Part shown: positions 21,027 to 28,103 of the stretch, piece by piece | How positions within the stretch are numbered: position 1 is the first letter of the stretch | Layout of the letters: each line of letters starts with the position of its first letter | Translations under genes and position numbers: made by a program | Assembly (NCBI GenBank): GCA_017446125.1 | Contig: JAFSRL010000194.1 | Coordinates: forward strand, 1 to 28,103 | Direction: 5' to 3' | Length of the DNA: 28,103 bases | Source: Lachnospiraceae bacterium | GTDB lineage: Bacteria; Bacillota; Clostridia; Lachnospirales; Lachnospiraceae | Notes under the pieces: generated by a model | Database searches by the model: none | The model's input: the letters and a program-made list of their open reading frames with translations, nothing else | Told to the model about the DNA's origin: nothing

Positions 21027-23333
21027 ATGACCAGTTATATTTTACCGTTTTTGGCATTCTGGCCGATGGTCGCATCGATTTGCAGTTATCTGATCGGACG
21101 GAAGAACAAACAGACAAGAAACCTGTTTGCGGATGTTGTGACCGGCGTGGAATTTCTTGCGGCAATCCTTTTGGCGTACACGGTGGTGCAACAGGGAACG
21201 CAGTACTTCAGCGTGCCATTTTGGGGTCACGACGGACTGCTCTTTGAGGCGGACGGATTCCGCGCCATCTATGCAGTGGTCACGACCCTCATGTGGATGT
21301 GCACGACGATTTTCTCCGCGGAGTACTTCGCGCACTACCACAACCGCAACAGATATTATCTCTTTATGTTAATGACGGAAGGCGCGACGGTCGCGGTCTT
21401 CTGCTCGGGCGATGTGTTAACGCTCTTTACCTTCTTCGAAGTGATGGCGTTCACATCCTACGTCATGGTCATCCATGACGAGAAGCCGGGTGCGCAGAGA
21501 GCGTCGGACACATATACCTTCTTAAATGTCTTCGGCGGACTTGTGACCTTAATGGGCATCTTCTTACTGTACCGTACAATCGGTACCTTACGGATTGATG
21601 AGATTAAGGAGTTGTGCGCGGCACTGCCGGATAAGCGTCCCCTGTACTGGGCGGCAGGCTTGATGATTGTCGGCTTCGGCGGCAAGTCCGGTATGTTCCC
21701 TTTACACGTCTGGCTTCCGAAAGCCCACCCCGTGGCACCGGCACCGGCATCCGCCCTTTTGTCCGGCGTTCTGACCAAGACCGGTGTCTACGGCATCCTG
21801 ATTATTTCCTGTCACATGCTGTTCGGTGACTGGATTTGGGGCTGTGTCCTTTTGGGCATTGCGGTTATCACGATGTTCGGCGGCGCGTTCCTGGCACTGT
21901 TCTCGGTTGACTTGAAACGGACACTCGCATGTTCCTCCATGTCACAGATCGGGTTCATCTTGACGGCGACGGCGATGCAGTGCATCCTGACATCGCAGGA
22001 AGAAACGCTGCAGTATCACTTCTACGCGCAGCAGGGTGCCATCCTGCACATGATGAACCACTCGCTCATCAAGCTTGTGCTCTTCATGGCGGCGGGTGTC
22101 GTTTACATGAACCTGCATCAGCTTGACTTAAACGAAGTCCGCGGGTTCGGTTACCGCAAGCCGCTTTTAAAGTTCATCTTCGGCATGGGCGTGCTTGCAA
22201 TCATCGGTATGCCGTTCTGGAGCGGTTATGTGAGTAAGACACTCATCCACGAATCCATCGTGGAACGCATCTGGACCTACCACGACTACGAGTTTGCGGC
22301 ACAGGTCTTCCGGATTGTGGAGAGTATCTTCACCCTGACCGGCGGTCTGACGACGGCGTACATGACCAAGATTTATATCTGCGTGTTCTGGGAGAAGAAC
22401 CCGTACAAACAGGACAAGATGGACGCCTCGAACGGCAAGTACATGAACAAGGCAAGCGCCGTTACCTTAACGCTTTGCTCGCTGATTCTGCCGTTCTTCG
22501 GCATGACGGTCTACAAGACCATGATTCCGATTTCCGAGTTTGCGCATGAGTTCTTCTATATGACGGGACATCCGCACGAGGTGCATTTCTTCCAGTGGAT
22601 GTGCGTCAAGGGCGCGGTGGCATCGCTTACCATCGGTGCGATTATCTATCTGTTTATTGTACGCGGCTGCCTGATGTCAAGGGACGAGAACGGCAACAAG
22701 GTTTACATCAATGCCTGGCCGAAGCTCATTGATATCGAAGACAGAATCTACCGTCCGCTCGTTGTCACCATCCTGCCGTTCATCGGTGCCTGCGTGACAC
22801 GCGCCATCGGTTCCGTCGTGGAGGTCATCGGCAGAATCGGATTCAACGTCTTCTGGAAATTTGCGAACTGGTACATTCCGCGCAAGCCCAATGCGCATGA
22901 GTTCATCGCGAAGAGCAAGGAATGGTATCCGAAGCACAAGGTGGACGGACAAAAGAACTTCGCGTTCTTCAAGAAGGAATATGACGAAAGCGCCATCGAG
23001 ACCTGGGACAAGGTCGAGGATAACCGTACGGTCACACCGATTGAGCGGATTCCCGTTCTGGACGACATCGAGGACGCGCTGCGTGAACGCGGCAGGAAGG
23101 AATCCTGGATTGATCGCCTGATTGCCGCCGTCACAAAGGGCGCGAAGGAAGGCTTCCATATTCCGTTCTTCCATCACCTGTTTGACCGAAGCGTGGGCGA
23201 ATTCGGAGATGCGCCGATGGATGCACATTATGGCCTTTCGGCGATGCTGCGCCAGACCATGGCGTATGCCCTGATTATTTTTGCAACCGGATTACTGATC
23301 GCGATCGCCTATGTCATGATCGTGTCACTCTAA
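21027..23333 (+). CDS. MrpA/NuoL-like antiporter subunit with soluble C-terminal extension (fifth of five)
   Basis: A 768-aa membrane protein. The first 500 or so residues are antiporter-like: TM5 glutamate (TLFTFFEVMAFTSYVMVIH), GKSGMFPLHVWLPKAHPVAPAP, a TM7 Lys (LLSGVLTKTGVYG), LACSSMSQIGFIL and MMNHSLIKLVLF. After about residue 550 come a TM helix, an amphipathic stretch (DIEDRIYRPLVVTILPFIG), a charged soluble region of roughly 120 residues rich in Lys, Asp, Glu and Trp, and a final TM helix (ALIIFATGLLIAIAYVMIV). NuoL-type proteins carry a lateral helix after TM15; this tail is different and unassigned. GTG 21009 is rejected; AAAGGAGG (21012-21019) points to ATG 21027. Confidence 0.86.
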   Translation: MTSYILPFLAFWPMVASICSYLIGRKNKQTRNLFADVVTGVEFLAAILLAYTVVQQGTQYFSVPFWGHDGLLFEADGFRAIYAVVTTLMWMCTTIFSAEYFAHYHNRNRYYLFMLMTEGATVAVFCSGDVLTLFTFFEVMAFTSYVMVIHDEKPGAQRASDTYTFLNVFGGLVTLMGIFLLYRTIGTLRIDEIKELCAALPDKRPLYWAAGLMIVGFGGKSGMFPLHVWLPKAHPVAPAPASALLSGVLTKTGVYGILIISCHMLFGDWIWGCVLLGIAVITMFGGAFLALFSVDLKRTLACSSMSQIGFILTATAMQCILTSQEETLQYHFYAQQGAILHMMNHSLIKLVLFMAAGVVYMNLHQLDLNEVRGFGYRKPLLKFIFGMGVLAIIGMPFWSGYVSKTLIHESIVERIWTYHDYEFAAQVFRIVESIFTLTGGLTTAYMTKIYICVFWEKNPYKQDKMDASNGKYMNKASAVTLTLCSLILPFFGMTVYKTMIPISEFAHEFFYMTGHPHEVHFFQWMCVKGAVASLTIGAIIYLFIVRGCLMSRDENGNKVYINAWPKLIDIEDRIYRPLVVTILPFIGACVTRAIGSVVEVIGRIGFNVFWKFANWYIPRKPNAHEFIAKSKEWYPKHKVDGQKNFAFFKKEYDESAIETWDKVEDNRTVTPIERIPVLDDIEDALRERGRKESWIDRLIAAVTKGAKEGFHIPFFHHLFDRSVGEFGDAPMDAHYGLSAMLRQTMAYALIIFATGLLIAIAYVMIVSL

Positions 23334-23361
23334 GAAGCGCACTTTACGCAAGGAGGATGCA

Positions 23362-24747
23362 ATGAGTACAAATGAAAAAATGGAACTCATGCCGGTCGGA
23401 AACGTACTGCGTGCCATTGTCTTCATGGGACTGGGACTGGTGTCGATTATCATCGGCATTGTCTTAACCCCGTCCCTGGCGGGCATCGCGGAAGGGTTCC
23501 GCTTACAACAGACCGGCAGCGGATTGCTGGATTTCAACACATTCGCCGTGGTGGGAGAGTATATCGGCGTGCCGTTCATCAATGCCGGAATTCTCTTAAT
23601 CTTCGTCATGCTGAGCTACCTGCTCACCAGGACAACGATTAACGGCGGTTCCATCGCCGCGGCCTTTATGGTTTTCGGCTTCGGATTCTGCGGTAAAACA
23701 CTTTGGAACGTATGGCCTTTGTTCTTCGGCGTCATCATTCACGCATTGGTCAACAAGAAGAAGGTCAATACCGTGACGGGATTGGGCTGGTTTTCGGCAG
23801 CGCTTTCCCCGTTTGTGAGTATCGCAACCTTCTACATCAGGTTTGGCGGCAAGGCCAATGAAACGATGGGTGAGGCGGGAGCCTTCTCGGTCCCGGGATT
23901 CATTCTGGCAATCATCATCGGATTAATCTGCGGCTACATGGTAGCTGTTTTCGCCGGATTCCTTCCCGAGAAGCACACGGGCTTAACCCTTTATAACGCC
24001 GGCTTCGCGGCGGGACTTGTGGGTTTCTTCCTGTATGCCGTGATGAAGGTCATCGGATTGGGACACGCATCAAGCGGACCCTTCCATGATTATCCGGACA
24101 TCGCAAACGGAAAGCTGGTTGCCTGCATTGCGGTATTACTCGTTTATATGCTGATTATCGGTCTGTTGATTGCGGTAAGGGAGCACGGTCACATCGATAC
24201 GATTGTGACAAAGAAGTATGCGGGCAGTGCGGTTGAGCAGTTCGGCTTCGGCGCAACCCTGGTCAACATGGCAATCTGTGGCTTCGGCTGCCTTCTGTAC
24301 TGGGCGCTGACCACGACCGCAACGGCGCACGGACCGTTATACGCGTGTCTGTTCACGGTTGTCGGTTTTGCCTCGAACGGCATCTCCATCCGTACGATGG
24401 CTCCCATCATGGCGGGTGTCTACTGCACAAGCTTCGTGCTTACCGCCATCAAGGCACTGATGATTGGCGCACCGGTCTTAGAGACCGCAATGGCTTATGT
24501 GGGCTCGAAGAACATGCTGATTGCGGCAATCTTCGGCTGCGGCATGGCACAGGTGGTGTATAAGCACGGACCTTTGATCGGATTTTTGGCAGGCATGACG
24601 CATTCCATCCTTGTACCCAACACCGGTGTGCTGCACGGCTGGATGAACCTGTACAACAACGGCTTCTGCCTGGGGTTGGTCGTGACATTCTTTGTTCCGG
24701 CAATCCTGATTCTGCTGAAGAAAAACACGCAGGAGGCGAAGAAGTAG
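23362..24747 (+). CDS. DUF1576-family integral membrane protein
   Basis: A 461-aa polytopic membrane protein with about 10-12 TM helices, recognised as a DUF1576 member by its overall pattern and motifs such as NGGSIAAAFMVFGFGFCGKT, GFAAGLVGFFLYAVMK, and HSILVPNTGVLHGWMNLYNNGF. Function is unknown. AAGGAGG upstream gives a clear start, 28 bp after the antiporter gene, so it belongs to the same operon. Its position between antiporter subunits and a carbonic anhydrase makes an ion- or bicarbonate-linked transport role worth testing, but nothing in the sequence proves it. Confidence 0.82.
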   Translation: MSTNEKMELMPVGNVLRAIVFMGLGLVSIIIGIVLTPSLAGIAEGFRLQQTGSGLLDFNTFAVVGEYIGVPFINAGILLIFVMLSYLLTRTTINGGSIAAAFMVFGFGFCGKTLWNVWPLFFGVIIHALVNKKKVNTVTGLGWFSAALSPFVSIATFYIRFGGKANETMGEAGAFSVPGFILAIIIGLICGYMVAVFAGFLPEKHTGLTLYNAGFAAGLVGFFLYAVMKVIGLGHASSGPFHDYPDIANGKLVACIAVLLVYMLIIGLLIAVREHGHIDTIVTKKYAGSAVEQFGFGATLVNMAICGFGCLLYWALTTTATAHGPLYACLFTVVGFASNGISIRTMAPIMAGVYCTSFVLTAIKALMIGAPVLETAMAYVGSKNMLIAAIFGCGMAQVVYKHGPLIGFLAGMTHSILVPNTGVLHGWMNLYNNGFCLGLVVTFFVPAILILLKKNTQEAKK

Positions 24748-24798
24748 TTTACCAATTTACGACCTATATAGGGGTACTGCAACTATTCAACATATGGA

Positions 24799-24832
24799 GG
24801 TGCCGCAAGAAAACCGGAAACTATGCGGCACC
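24799..24832 (+). promoter_or_regulatory. Hairpin in the leader of the carbonic anhydrase gene
   Basis: GGTGCCGCA (24799-24807) and TGCGGCACC (24824-24832) form a perfect 9-bp stem with a 16-nt loop, ending about 6 nt before the ribosome site. No T-tract follows. It may be an RNA-processing or stability element that sets carbonic anhydrase expression apart from the long operon. Confidence 0.5.
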
Positions 24833-24852
24833 GCGGCGAAAGGAGAAGAAAT

Positions 24853-25425
24853 ATGAATTTACACGATCCCGCAGTAAAACTGACCAGTGCAGATGAGGCT
24901 CTGCAGCTCTTAAAGGAAGGCAACGAGCGTTTCACCTCGGGTGCACTTTCGGCAAAAGACAACTATCCGGAAGTCCGTGCAGCTCTGACCGGCGGCCAGC
25001 AGCCGTTCGCAATCGTTCTTTGCTGCGCAGACAGCCGCGTGGCTCCGGAAATCTATTTCGACATGAAGCTGGGCGACATCTTCGTTATCCGCAATGCCGG
25101 TAACGTTGTCGACGAGGTGGTTTTGGGCTCCATCGAGTACGGTGCGGAGCACTTAGGCAGCCCGATTGTGGTTGTCTTAGGACACACAAGCTGCGGCGCA
25201 GTCACGGCTGCATGCCAGGGCGGCGACCTGCCGGAGAACATTGAAGCCATCGTCAAGAAGATTAAGCCTTCCGTATCTGACGGCGCAGCGGTCAACGATG
25301 TGGCACGTGTCAACGCAATTGCGATGGCAGACCAGATTAAGGCGGACGAGATCATCAAACATCTGGGCACAAGAGTTGTCGCGGCTGTTTATGATATTGA
25401 GACAGGCAAAGTTAACTGGGTATAA
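24853..25425 (+). CDS. Beta-class carbonic anhydrase
   Basis: Zinc enzyme of 190 aa interconverting CO2 and bicarbonate plus a proton. Zinc ligands C58, H111 and C114 and the Asp-Arg dyad D60/R62 (CADSRV) are all present, and the segments FVIRNAGNVV and VLGHTSCGAV match the beta family. No signal peptide, so cytoplasmic. The MNLHDP start is supported by AAGGAGA (about 24839-24845); the longer frame from 24823 runs through the leader hairpin and is rejected. It follows the DUF1576 gene by 105 bp without a visible terminator, so co-transcription with the Mrp genes is likely, and it could supply protons or bicarbonate at the membrane complex. Confidence 0.93.
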   Translation: MNLHDPAVKLTSADEALQLLKEGNERFTSGALSAKDNYPEVRAALTGGQQPFAIVLCCADSRVAPEIYFDMKLGDIFVIRNAGNVVDEVVLGSIEYGAEHLGSPIVVVLGHTSCGAVTAACQGGDLPENIEAIVKKIKPSVSDGAAVNDVARVNAIAMADQIKADEIIKHLGTRVVAAVYDIETGKVNWV

Positions 25426-25437
25426 GCTAACGTTACC

Positions 25438-25504
25438 CGTTGGCGAAGCCAACGCACACCTACCATTTTCTTTATGTGACGGAGCGGCACTGCAAGGTGC
25501 CGCT
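25438..25504 (+). terminator. Two hairpins after the carbonic anhydrase gene
   Basis: CGTTGGC-GAA-GCCAACG (25438-25454) and AGCGGCAC with GTGCCGCT (25483-25504, 6-nt loop). Neither has a T-tract directly after it, so termination is plausible but not typical. The GAA-loop palindrome resembles the palindromic units seen in the grpE region. Confidence 0.45.
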
Positions 25505-25559
25505 TCGAACACTTTAGAAAGAGTTTAGAATTATTTCCTTAATTAATCCCGATTTGGCA

Positions 25560-25588
25560 TTGACAAGGACCCCTGCGAGTGCTAAATT
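25560..25588 (+). promoter_or_regulatory. Vegetative promoter of the heat-shock operon
   Basis: Perfect TTGACA (25560-25565), a 17-bp spacer and TAAATT (25583-25588). A lone CIRCE half-site GAGTGCTAA (25577-25585) overlaps the -10 region. Confidence 0.75.
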
Positions 25589-25602
25589 ATGATATGGAAG
25601 GA

Positions 25603-25629
25603 TTAGCACTCGTCAAGAATGAGTGCTAA
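25603..25629. promoter_or_regulatory. CIRCE operator (HrcA binding site)
   Basis: TTAGCACTC (25603-25611), 9 nt, GAGTGCTAA (25621-25629): a perfect match to the CIRCE consensus, between the promoter and the hrcA start. HrcA repressor binds it and releases under protein-folding stress, so this operon is autoregulated. Confidence 0.97.
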
Positions 25630-25649
25630 CAGCTTGTAAAGGACAGCAA

Positions 25650-26678
25650 ATGCAGTTAGACGACCGCAAGATGAAGATCTTAACCGCCATCGTCCGCAAT
25701 TACTTACAGACGGGCGAGCCGGTGGGAAGCCGGACGATCTCGAAGGAGACCGACCTGAACTTAAGCTCGGCCACGATTCGTAACGAAATGGCGGATCTTG
25801 AGGAAATGGGCTTAATCCTGCAGCCGCACACCTCCGCGGGCCGTGTTCCTTCGGATTTAGGGTACCGCGTTTATGTCGACGCGATGCTGGAGGAAAAGCG
25901 GGCGGAAGTCGACGAGATGAAGGATGTCCTTTTGGAGCGCCAGGAGCGGCTTGAGGACCTCTTGAAGCAGGTGGTGAAGCTCCTTGCGAACAACACCAAC
26001 TACGCGACGATGATTTCCGCGCCCAAGGTGAAGGGCAACCGTTTGAAGTTCTTACAGATTTCGCGCATGAATGCGGAACAGATTCTTGCCACGATAGTGA
26101 TGGAGGGCAACGTCATCCGCAACAAGATGATTGCGGTCGACGAGGACCTGAACGAGCAGGATGTGTTAAAGCTCAACATCCTGATGAACTCGACCTTAAA
26201 CGGTCTTGCGATTGAGGAAATCAATTTAGGCATGATCGCCGCCATGAAGCAGCAGGCGGGGGAGCACGGAGAAATCATCGCGGCGGTGATTGACGCGGCA
26301 ACGGAATCGATCCGCGACAGCGAAGGGCTTGAGATTTACACCTCCGGCGCGAACAACATCTTCCGCTATCCGGAGCTTGCGGACCACCAGAAGGCGCAGG
26401 ATTTGATTTCCACCTTCGAGGAGAAGGAGCGCTTAAGCGGCATCGTCGAAGAGACCCTTTCCGCTGCGGATAAGGAGCGCGGCATTCAGGTCTATATCGG
26501 CAACGAAACGCCGGTCCAGTCGATGAAGGACTGCAGCGTGGTCACGGCGACCTACGAGCTGGGCGAGGGGATGCGCGGCACAATCGGTGTCATCGGTCCC
26601 AAGCGCATGGACTACGACCGCGTCGTGACAATCTTAAAAGACATCATGCATCAGATGGATGCGTTGTACGCGCCTTAG
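25650..26678 (+). CDS. hrcA: Heat-shock transcriptional repressor HrcA
   Basis: Repressor of class I heat-shock genes, 342 aa, the normal family length. The N-terminal winged helix (MQLDDRKMKILTAIVRNYL, then GEPVGSRTISK and SSATIRNEMADLEEMGLI) is followed by LQPHTSAGRVPSDLGYRVYVD and a GAF-like and dimerisation region, ending with GVIGPKRMDYDRVVTIL. Its activity depends on the GroEL chaperonin in well-studied species. ATG 25650 is chosen because AAAGGA (25637-25642) lies 7 nt upstream and GTG 25623 lies inside CIRCE. First gene of the operon with grpE and dnaK. Confidence 0.97.
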   Translation: MQLDDRKMKILTAIVRNYLQTGEPVGSRTISKETDLNLSSATIRNEMADLEEMGLILQPHTSAGRVPSDLGYRVYVDAMLEEKRAEVDEMKDVLLERQERLEDLLKQVVKLLANNTNYATMISAPKVKGNRLKFLQISRMNAEQILATIVMEGNVIRNKMIAVDEDLNEQDVLKLNILMNSTLNGLAIEEINLGMIAAMKQQAGEHGEIIAAVIDAATESIRDSEGLEIYTSGANNIFRYPELADHQKAQDLISTFEEKERLSGIVEETLSAADKERGIQVYIGNETPVQSMKDCSVVTATYELGEGMRGTIGVIGPKRMDYDRVVTILKDIMHQMDALYAP

Positions 26679-26739
26679 GCTTCATTTTTTTGCCGGCGCA
26701 TTAGCAACAGCCGCCGGCGAGTGATAGTGATATGATAAA

Positions 26740-26901
26740 GGTGTCGAAAGTCATGCAGTCGATCCTGCTGGCAGGAATCGACAAATGACTTTATGACACC
26801 CACAGACATGAGGAAGTAGCGAAATGCTTGTGAATCAAGCGTTTCAGCGGATTCCGAAATGGCTGTAGGATTGCGGGAATTGCGAAGCAATGGAGCAATC
26901 C
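26740..26901 (+). ncRNA. Structured hrcA-grpE spacer (three consecutive hairpins)
   Basis: Three stems in a row. The first is a long interrupted hairpin, 26740-26800, with paired blocks GGTGTC/GACACC, AAGTCAT/ATGACTT, GTCGAT/ATCGAC and CCTGC/GCAGG. The second is GAAATGCTTG (26821-26830) with CAAGCGTTTC (26836-26845). The third is nested: GGATTGC (26868-26874) with GCAATCC (26895-26901), and ATTGC with GCAAT inside. No T-tract, so not a terminator. It may control mRNA processing or temperature-dependent translation of grpE, or be a family of palindromic repeats. A further GC palindrome (26692-26698 with 26712-26718) precedes it. Confidence 0.55.
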
Positions 26902-26931
26902 GTGTATCATAATAACTAATAGGAGATCAAT

Positions 26932-27669
26932 ATGAGCAAGAACAAGCAACAAGAAAAAGAAATGGAAGACCTTCCCCTTGAGGGCGCACAAGGTCCGGGG
27001 GACCTTGGTTCTGCGCCGACCGGAGCGGAGCGTAGACAGGGGGACCGCGAAGCGGTGGATGAGGTGTCCCCGGATGTAACGGAAGAAGGTCTCGACGAAG
27101 ATGCTGCTTCTGACCTTCCCCTTGAGGGGAAGGTGGCCCCGGAGGGGTCGGATGAGGTGTCCTCAAATGAGGTGTCCCCGGATGAGGGACCCTCAGAAAA
27201 AAAATCCATCTTCGGCAAAAAGAACAAGAAAGACCCCTTCAAAGAAAAGTTCGAGGAAATGCAGGACAAGTACATGCGCCAGGTCGCGGAGTTCGACAAC
27301 TTCCGCAAGCGCACGGAGAAGGAAAAGTCGCAGATGTTTGACAACGGCGCGATGCATGTCTTAACCAAAATCCTGCCGGTCATCGACAACTTTGAACGCG
27401 GCTTTGACATGGTCGAGGATGCGGACAAGGACGATGCCTTCGTCGACGGCATGAACAAGGTGTACAAGCAGTTGATGACGGAGCTTGAGAACATGGGCGT
27501 CACCCCCATCGAGGCGCTGGGCAAGGAGTTTGACCCCGCCATTCACAACGCGGTGATGCAGGTCGAAAGCGACGAATACGATTCCGGCATCGTGGCGCAG
27601 GAAATGCAGAAGGGCTACATGTACCACGACAATGTATTGCGCTTCAGCATGGTTGCGGTGGTGAGTTAG
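26932..27669 (+). CDS. grpE: Nucleotide exchange factor GrpE with extended repeat-coded N-terminus
   Basis: DnaK nucleotide exchange factor, 245 aa against about 190-210 usual. The GrpE core begins near residue 100: a long coiled-coil segment DKYMRQVAEFDNFRKRTEKE, then VLTKILPVIDNFERGF and the beta-domain ending in EVQ-like VMQVESDEYDSGIVAQEMQKGYMYHDNVLRFSMV pieces. Residues 1 to about 90 are acidic, low-complexity and repetitive (DLPLEG twice, DEVS-like three times) and are encoded by palindromic DNA. AGGAG at 26922-26926 supports the start. Confidence 0.95.
   Translation: MSKNKQQEKEMEDLPLEGAQGPGDLGSAPTGAERRQGDREAVDEVSPDVTEEGLDEDAASDLPLEGKVAPEGSDEVSSNEVSPDEGPSEKKSIFGKKNKKDPFKEKFEEMQDKYMRQVAEFDNFRKRTEKEKSQMFDNGAMHVLTKILPVIDNFERGFDMVEDADKDDAFVDGMNKVYKQLMTELENMGVTPIEALGKEFDPAIHNAVMQVESDEYDSGIVAQEMQKGYMYHDNVLRFSMVAVVS
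26968..27190 (+). repeat. Palindromic repeat units inside the grpE coding region
   Basis: GACCTTCCCCTTGAGG occurs at 26968 and 27112, 144 bp apart and therefore in the same frame. The second copy forms a perfect hairpin (CCTTCCCC 27114-27121 with GGGGAAGG 27126-27133). Other palindromes lie between: AAGGTCC with GGACCTT (26990-27006) and ACCGC-GAA-GCGGT (27044-27056). GATGAGGTGTCC occurs at 27058 and 27151, with AATGAGGTGTCC at 27166. Confidence 0.75.
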
Positions 27670-27734
27670 AAAAAGGCTTTTGTAAATACTTAAAGATTCA
27701 CATAGAGACAACTGACAACAAAGGAGATTAAAAA

Positions 27735-28103
27735 ATGGGAAAAATTATTGGTATCGACCTGGGTACAACAAATAGCTGCGTAGCGGTTATGGAGGGCGGA
27801 CAGCCCACCGTGATCGCGAACGCGGAAGGCGCGCGGACAACACCGTCCATCGTTGCCTTTACAAAGAACGGAGAGCGTCTGGTCGGTGAGCCGGCGAAGC
27901 GTCAGGCGGTTACGAACGCGGACAAGACCATTTCGTCCATCAAGCGTGACATGGGCACGGACCGCGGCCGCACAATCGACGACAAGAAGTATTCGCCGCA
28001 GCAGATTTCCGCGATGATCTTACAGAAGTTAAAGGCGGACGCGGAGCAGTATCTGGGCGAGAAGGTCACGGAAGCCGTCATCACGGTGCCGGCATACTTC
28101 AAC
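27735..28103 (+). CDS. dnaK: Chaperone DnaK (Hsp70), 5' part only
   Basis: First 123 codons of the ATP-dependent Hsp70 chaperone; the gene continues past the window edge. The ATP-binding phosphate-1 motif IIGIDLGTTNSCVAVMEGG is perfect, followed by EGARTTPSIVAF, a GEPAKRQAVTN segment, SIKRDMG, and the start of the ITVPAYFN motif. The short IDDKKYSPQQISA form is typical of Bacillota and lacks the Gram-negative-type insertion. AAGGAGA at 27721-27727 is an excellent ribosome site. Co-transcribed with hrcA and grpE. Confidence 0.98.
   Translation, partial: MGKIIGIDLGTTNSCVAVMEGGQPTVIANAEGARTTPSIVAFTKNGERLVGEPAKRQAVTNADKTISSIKRDMGTDRGRTIDDKKYSPQQISAMILQKLKADAEQYLGEKVTEAVITVPAYFN

Noticed and set aside
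12214..23333. A respiratory complex I or membrane-bound hydrogenase
   Set aside because: No catalytic hydrophilic subunits, Fe-S proteins or NuoH-like subunit are present in the window; the E, F, G, B, C set is diagnostic of Mrp/Mbh antiporter modules.
26916..27542. A 208-codon minus-strand frame opposite grpE
   Set aside because: Shadow of the repetitive acidic GrpE N-terminus; Ser/Pro-rich, without a ribosome site or motif.
1..28103. CRISPR arrays, tRNA genes, prophage or insertion sequences
   Set aside because: No regularly spaced long direct repeats, tRNA-like folds, integrase or transposase reading frames were seen.

Overview
The window looks like chromosomal DNA of a Clostridia-class Bacillota, most probably a Lachnospiraceae. 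The signs are strong AGGAGG-type ribosome binding sites, a LytS-type kinase paired with a SARP-like response regulator, a DUF1576 membrane protein, and an hrcA-grpE-dnaK locus behind a perfect CIRCE element. Family-level placement is inference. No tRNA, rRNA, CRISPR array, insertion sequence or phage gene was recognised.

Positions 1 to about 11,000 form a signalling and regulatory region of mostly short, separately promoted units. It holds a methyl-accepting chemotaxis protein, a response regulator/histidine kinase pair, a stand-alone receiver, a membrane-anchored zinc-ribbon protein, an orphan protein, an HU-type DNA-binding protein, two small helical proteins, a secreted CAP-domain protein (minus strand), a large HD-GYP-like protein, and a second SARP-like response regulator (minus strand). 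Its most striking property is one shared promoter architecture. Two 7-bp half-sites lie as a direct repeat with an 11-bp period, and a TAnnnT-like -10 hexamer follows 9 nt later. I find it about ten times, in two classes: GTTACG boxes and GGAACG boxes. Each of the two SARP-like regulators has one class in its own promoter. Three of the sites are paired as inverted, divergent promoters, and the outward arm of each fires into a non-coding stretch that ends in a GC-rich hairpin. I infer three small RNAs. Two of them share a CU-rich TGCTCCTCATT segment able to pair with Shine-Dalgarno sequences. The boxes were not seen in the intergenic sequence right of about 11 kb.

Positions 11,041 to 25,425 hold a Crp/Fnr-family regulator, a tiny histidine-rich membrane protein and a long run of Mrp-type (Mnh/Mbh-like) cation/proton antiporter genes in the order E, F, G, MbhD-like, His-rich MbhE-B fusion, C, then five consecutive antiporter-like (MrpD/NuoL/M/N-type) subunits, a DUF1576 membrane protein and a beta-carbonic anhydrase. 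Genes overlap or are separated by only tens of bases, so a single operon is likely. An Fnr/Crp-like palindrome in front of the regulator suggests autoregulation. The carbonic anhydrase and the surplus of antiporter-like subunits raise the possibility of linked inorganic-carbon, proton and sodium handling.

Positions 25,426 to 28,103 hold the heat-shock operon hrcA-grpE-dnaK (dnaK runs off the window). It has a CIRCE operator, a highly structured hrcA-grpE spacer, and a GrpE whose extended acidic N-terminus is encoded by palindromic, repeat-like DNA.
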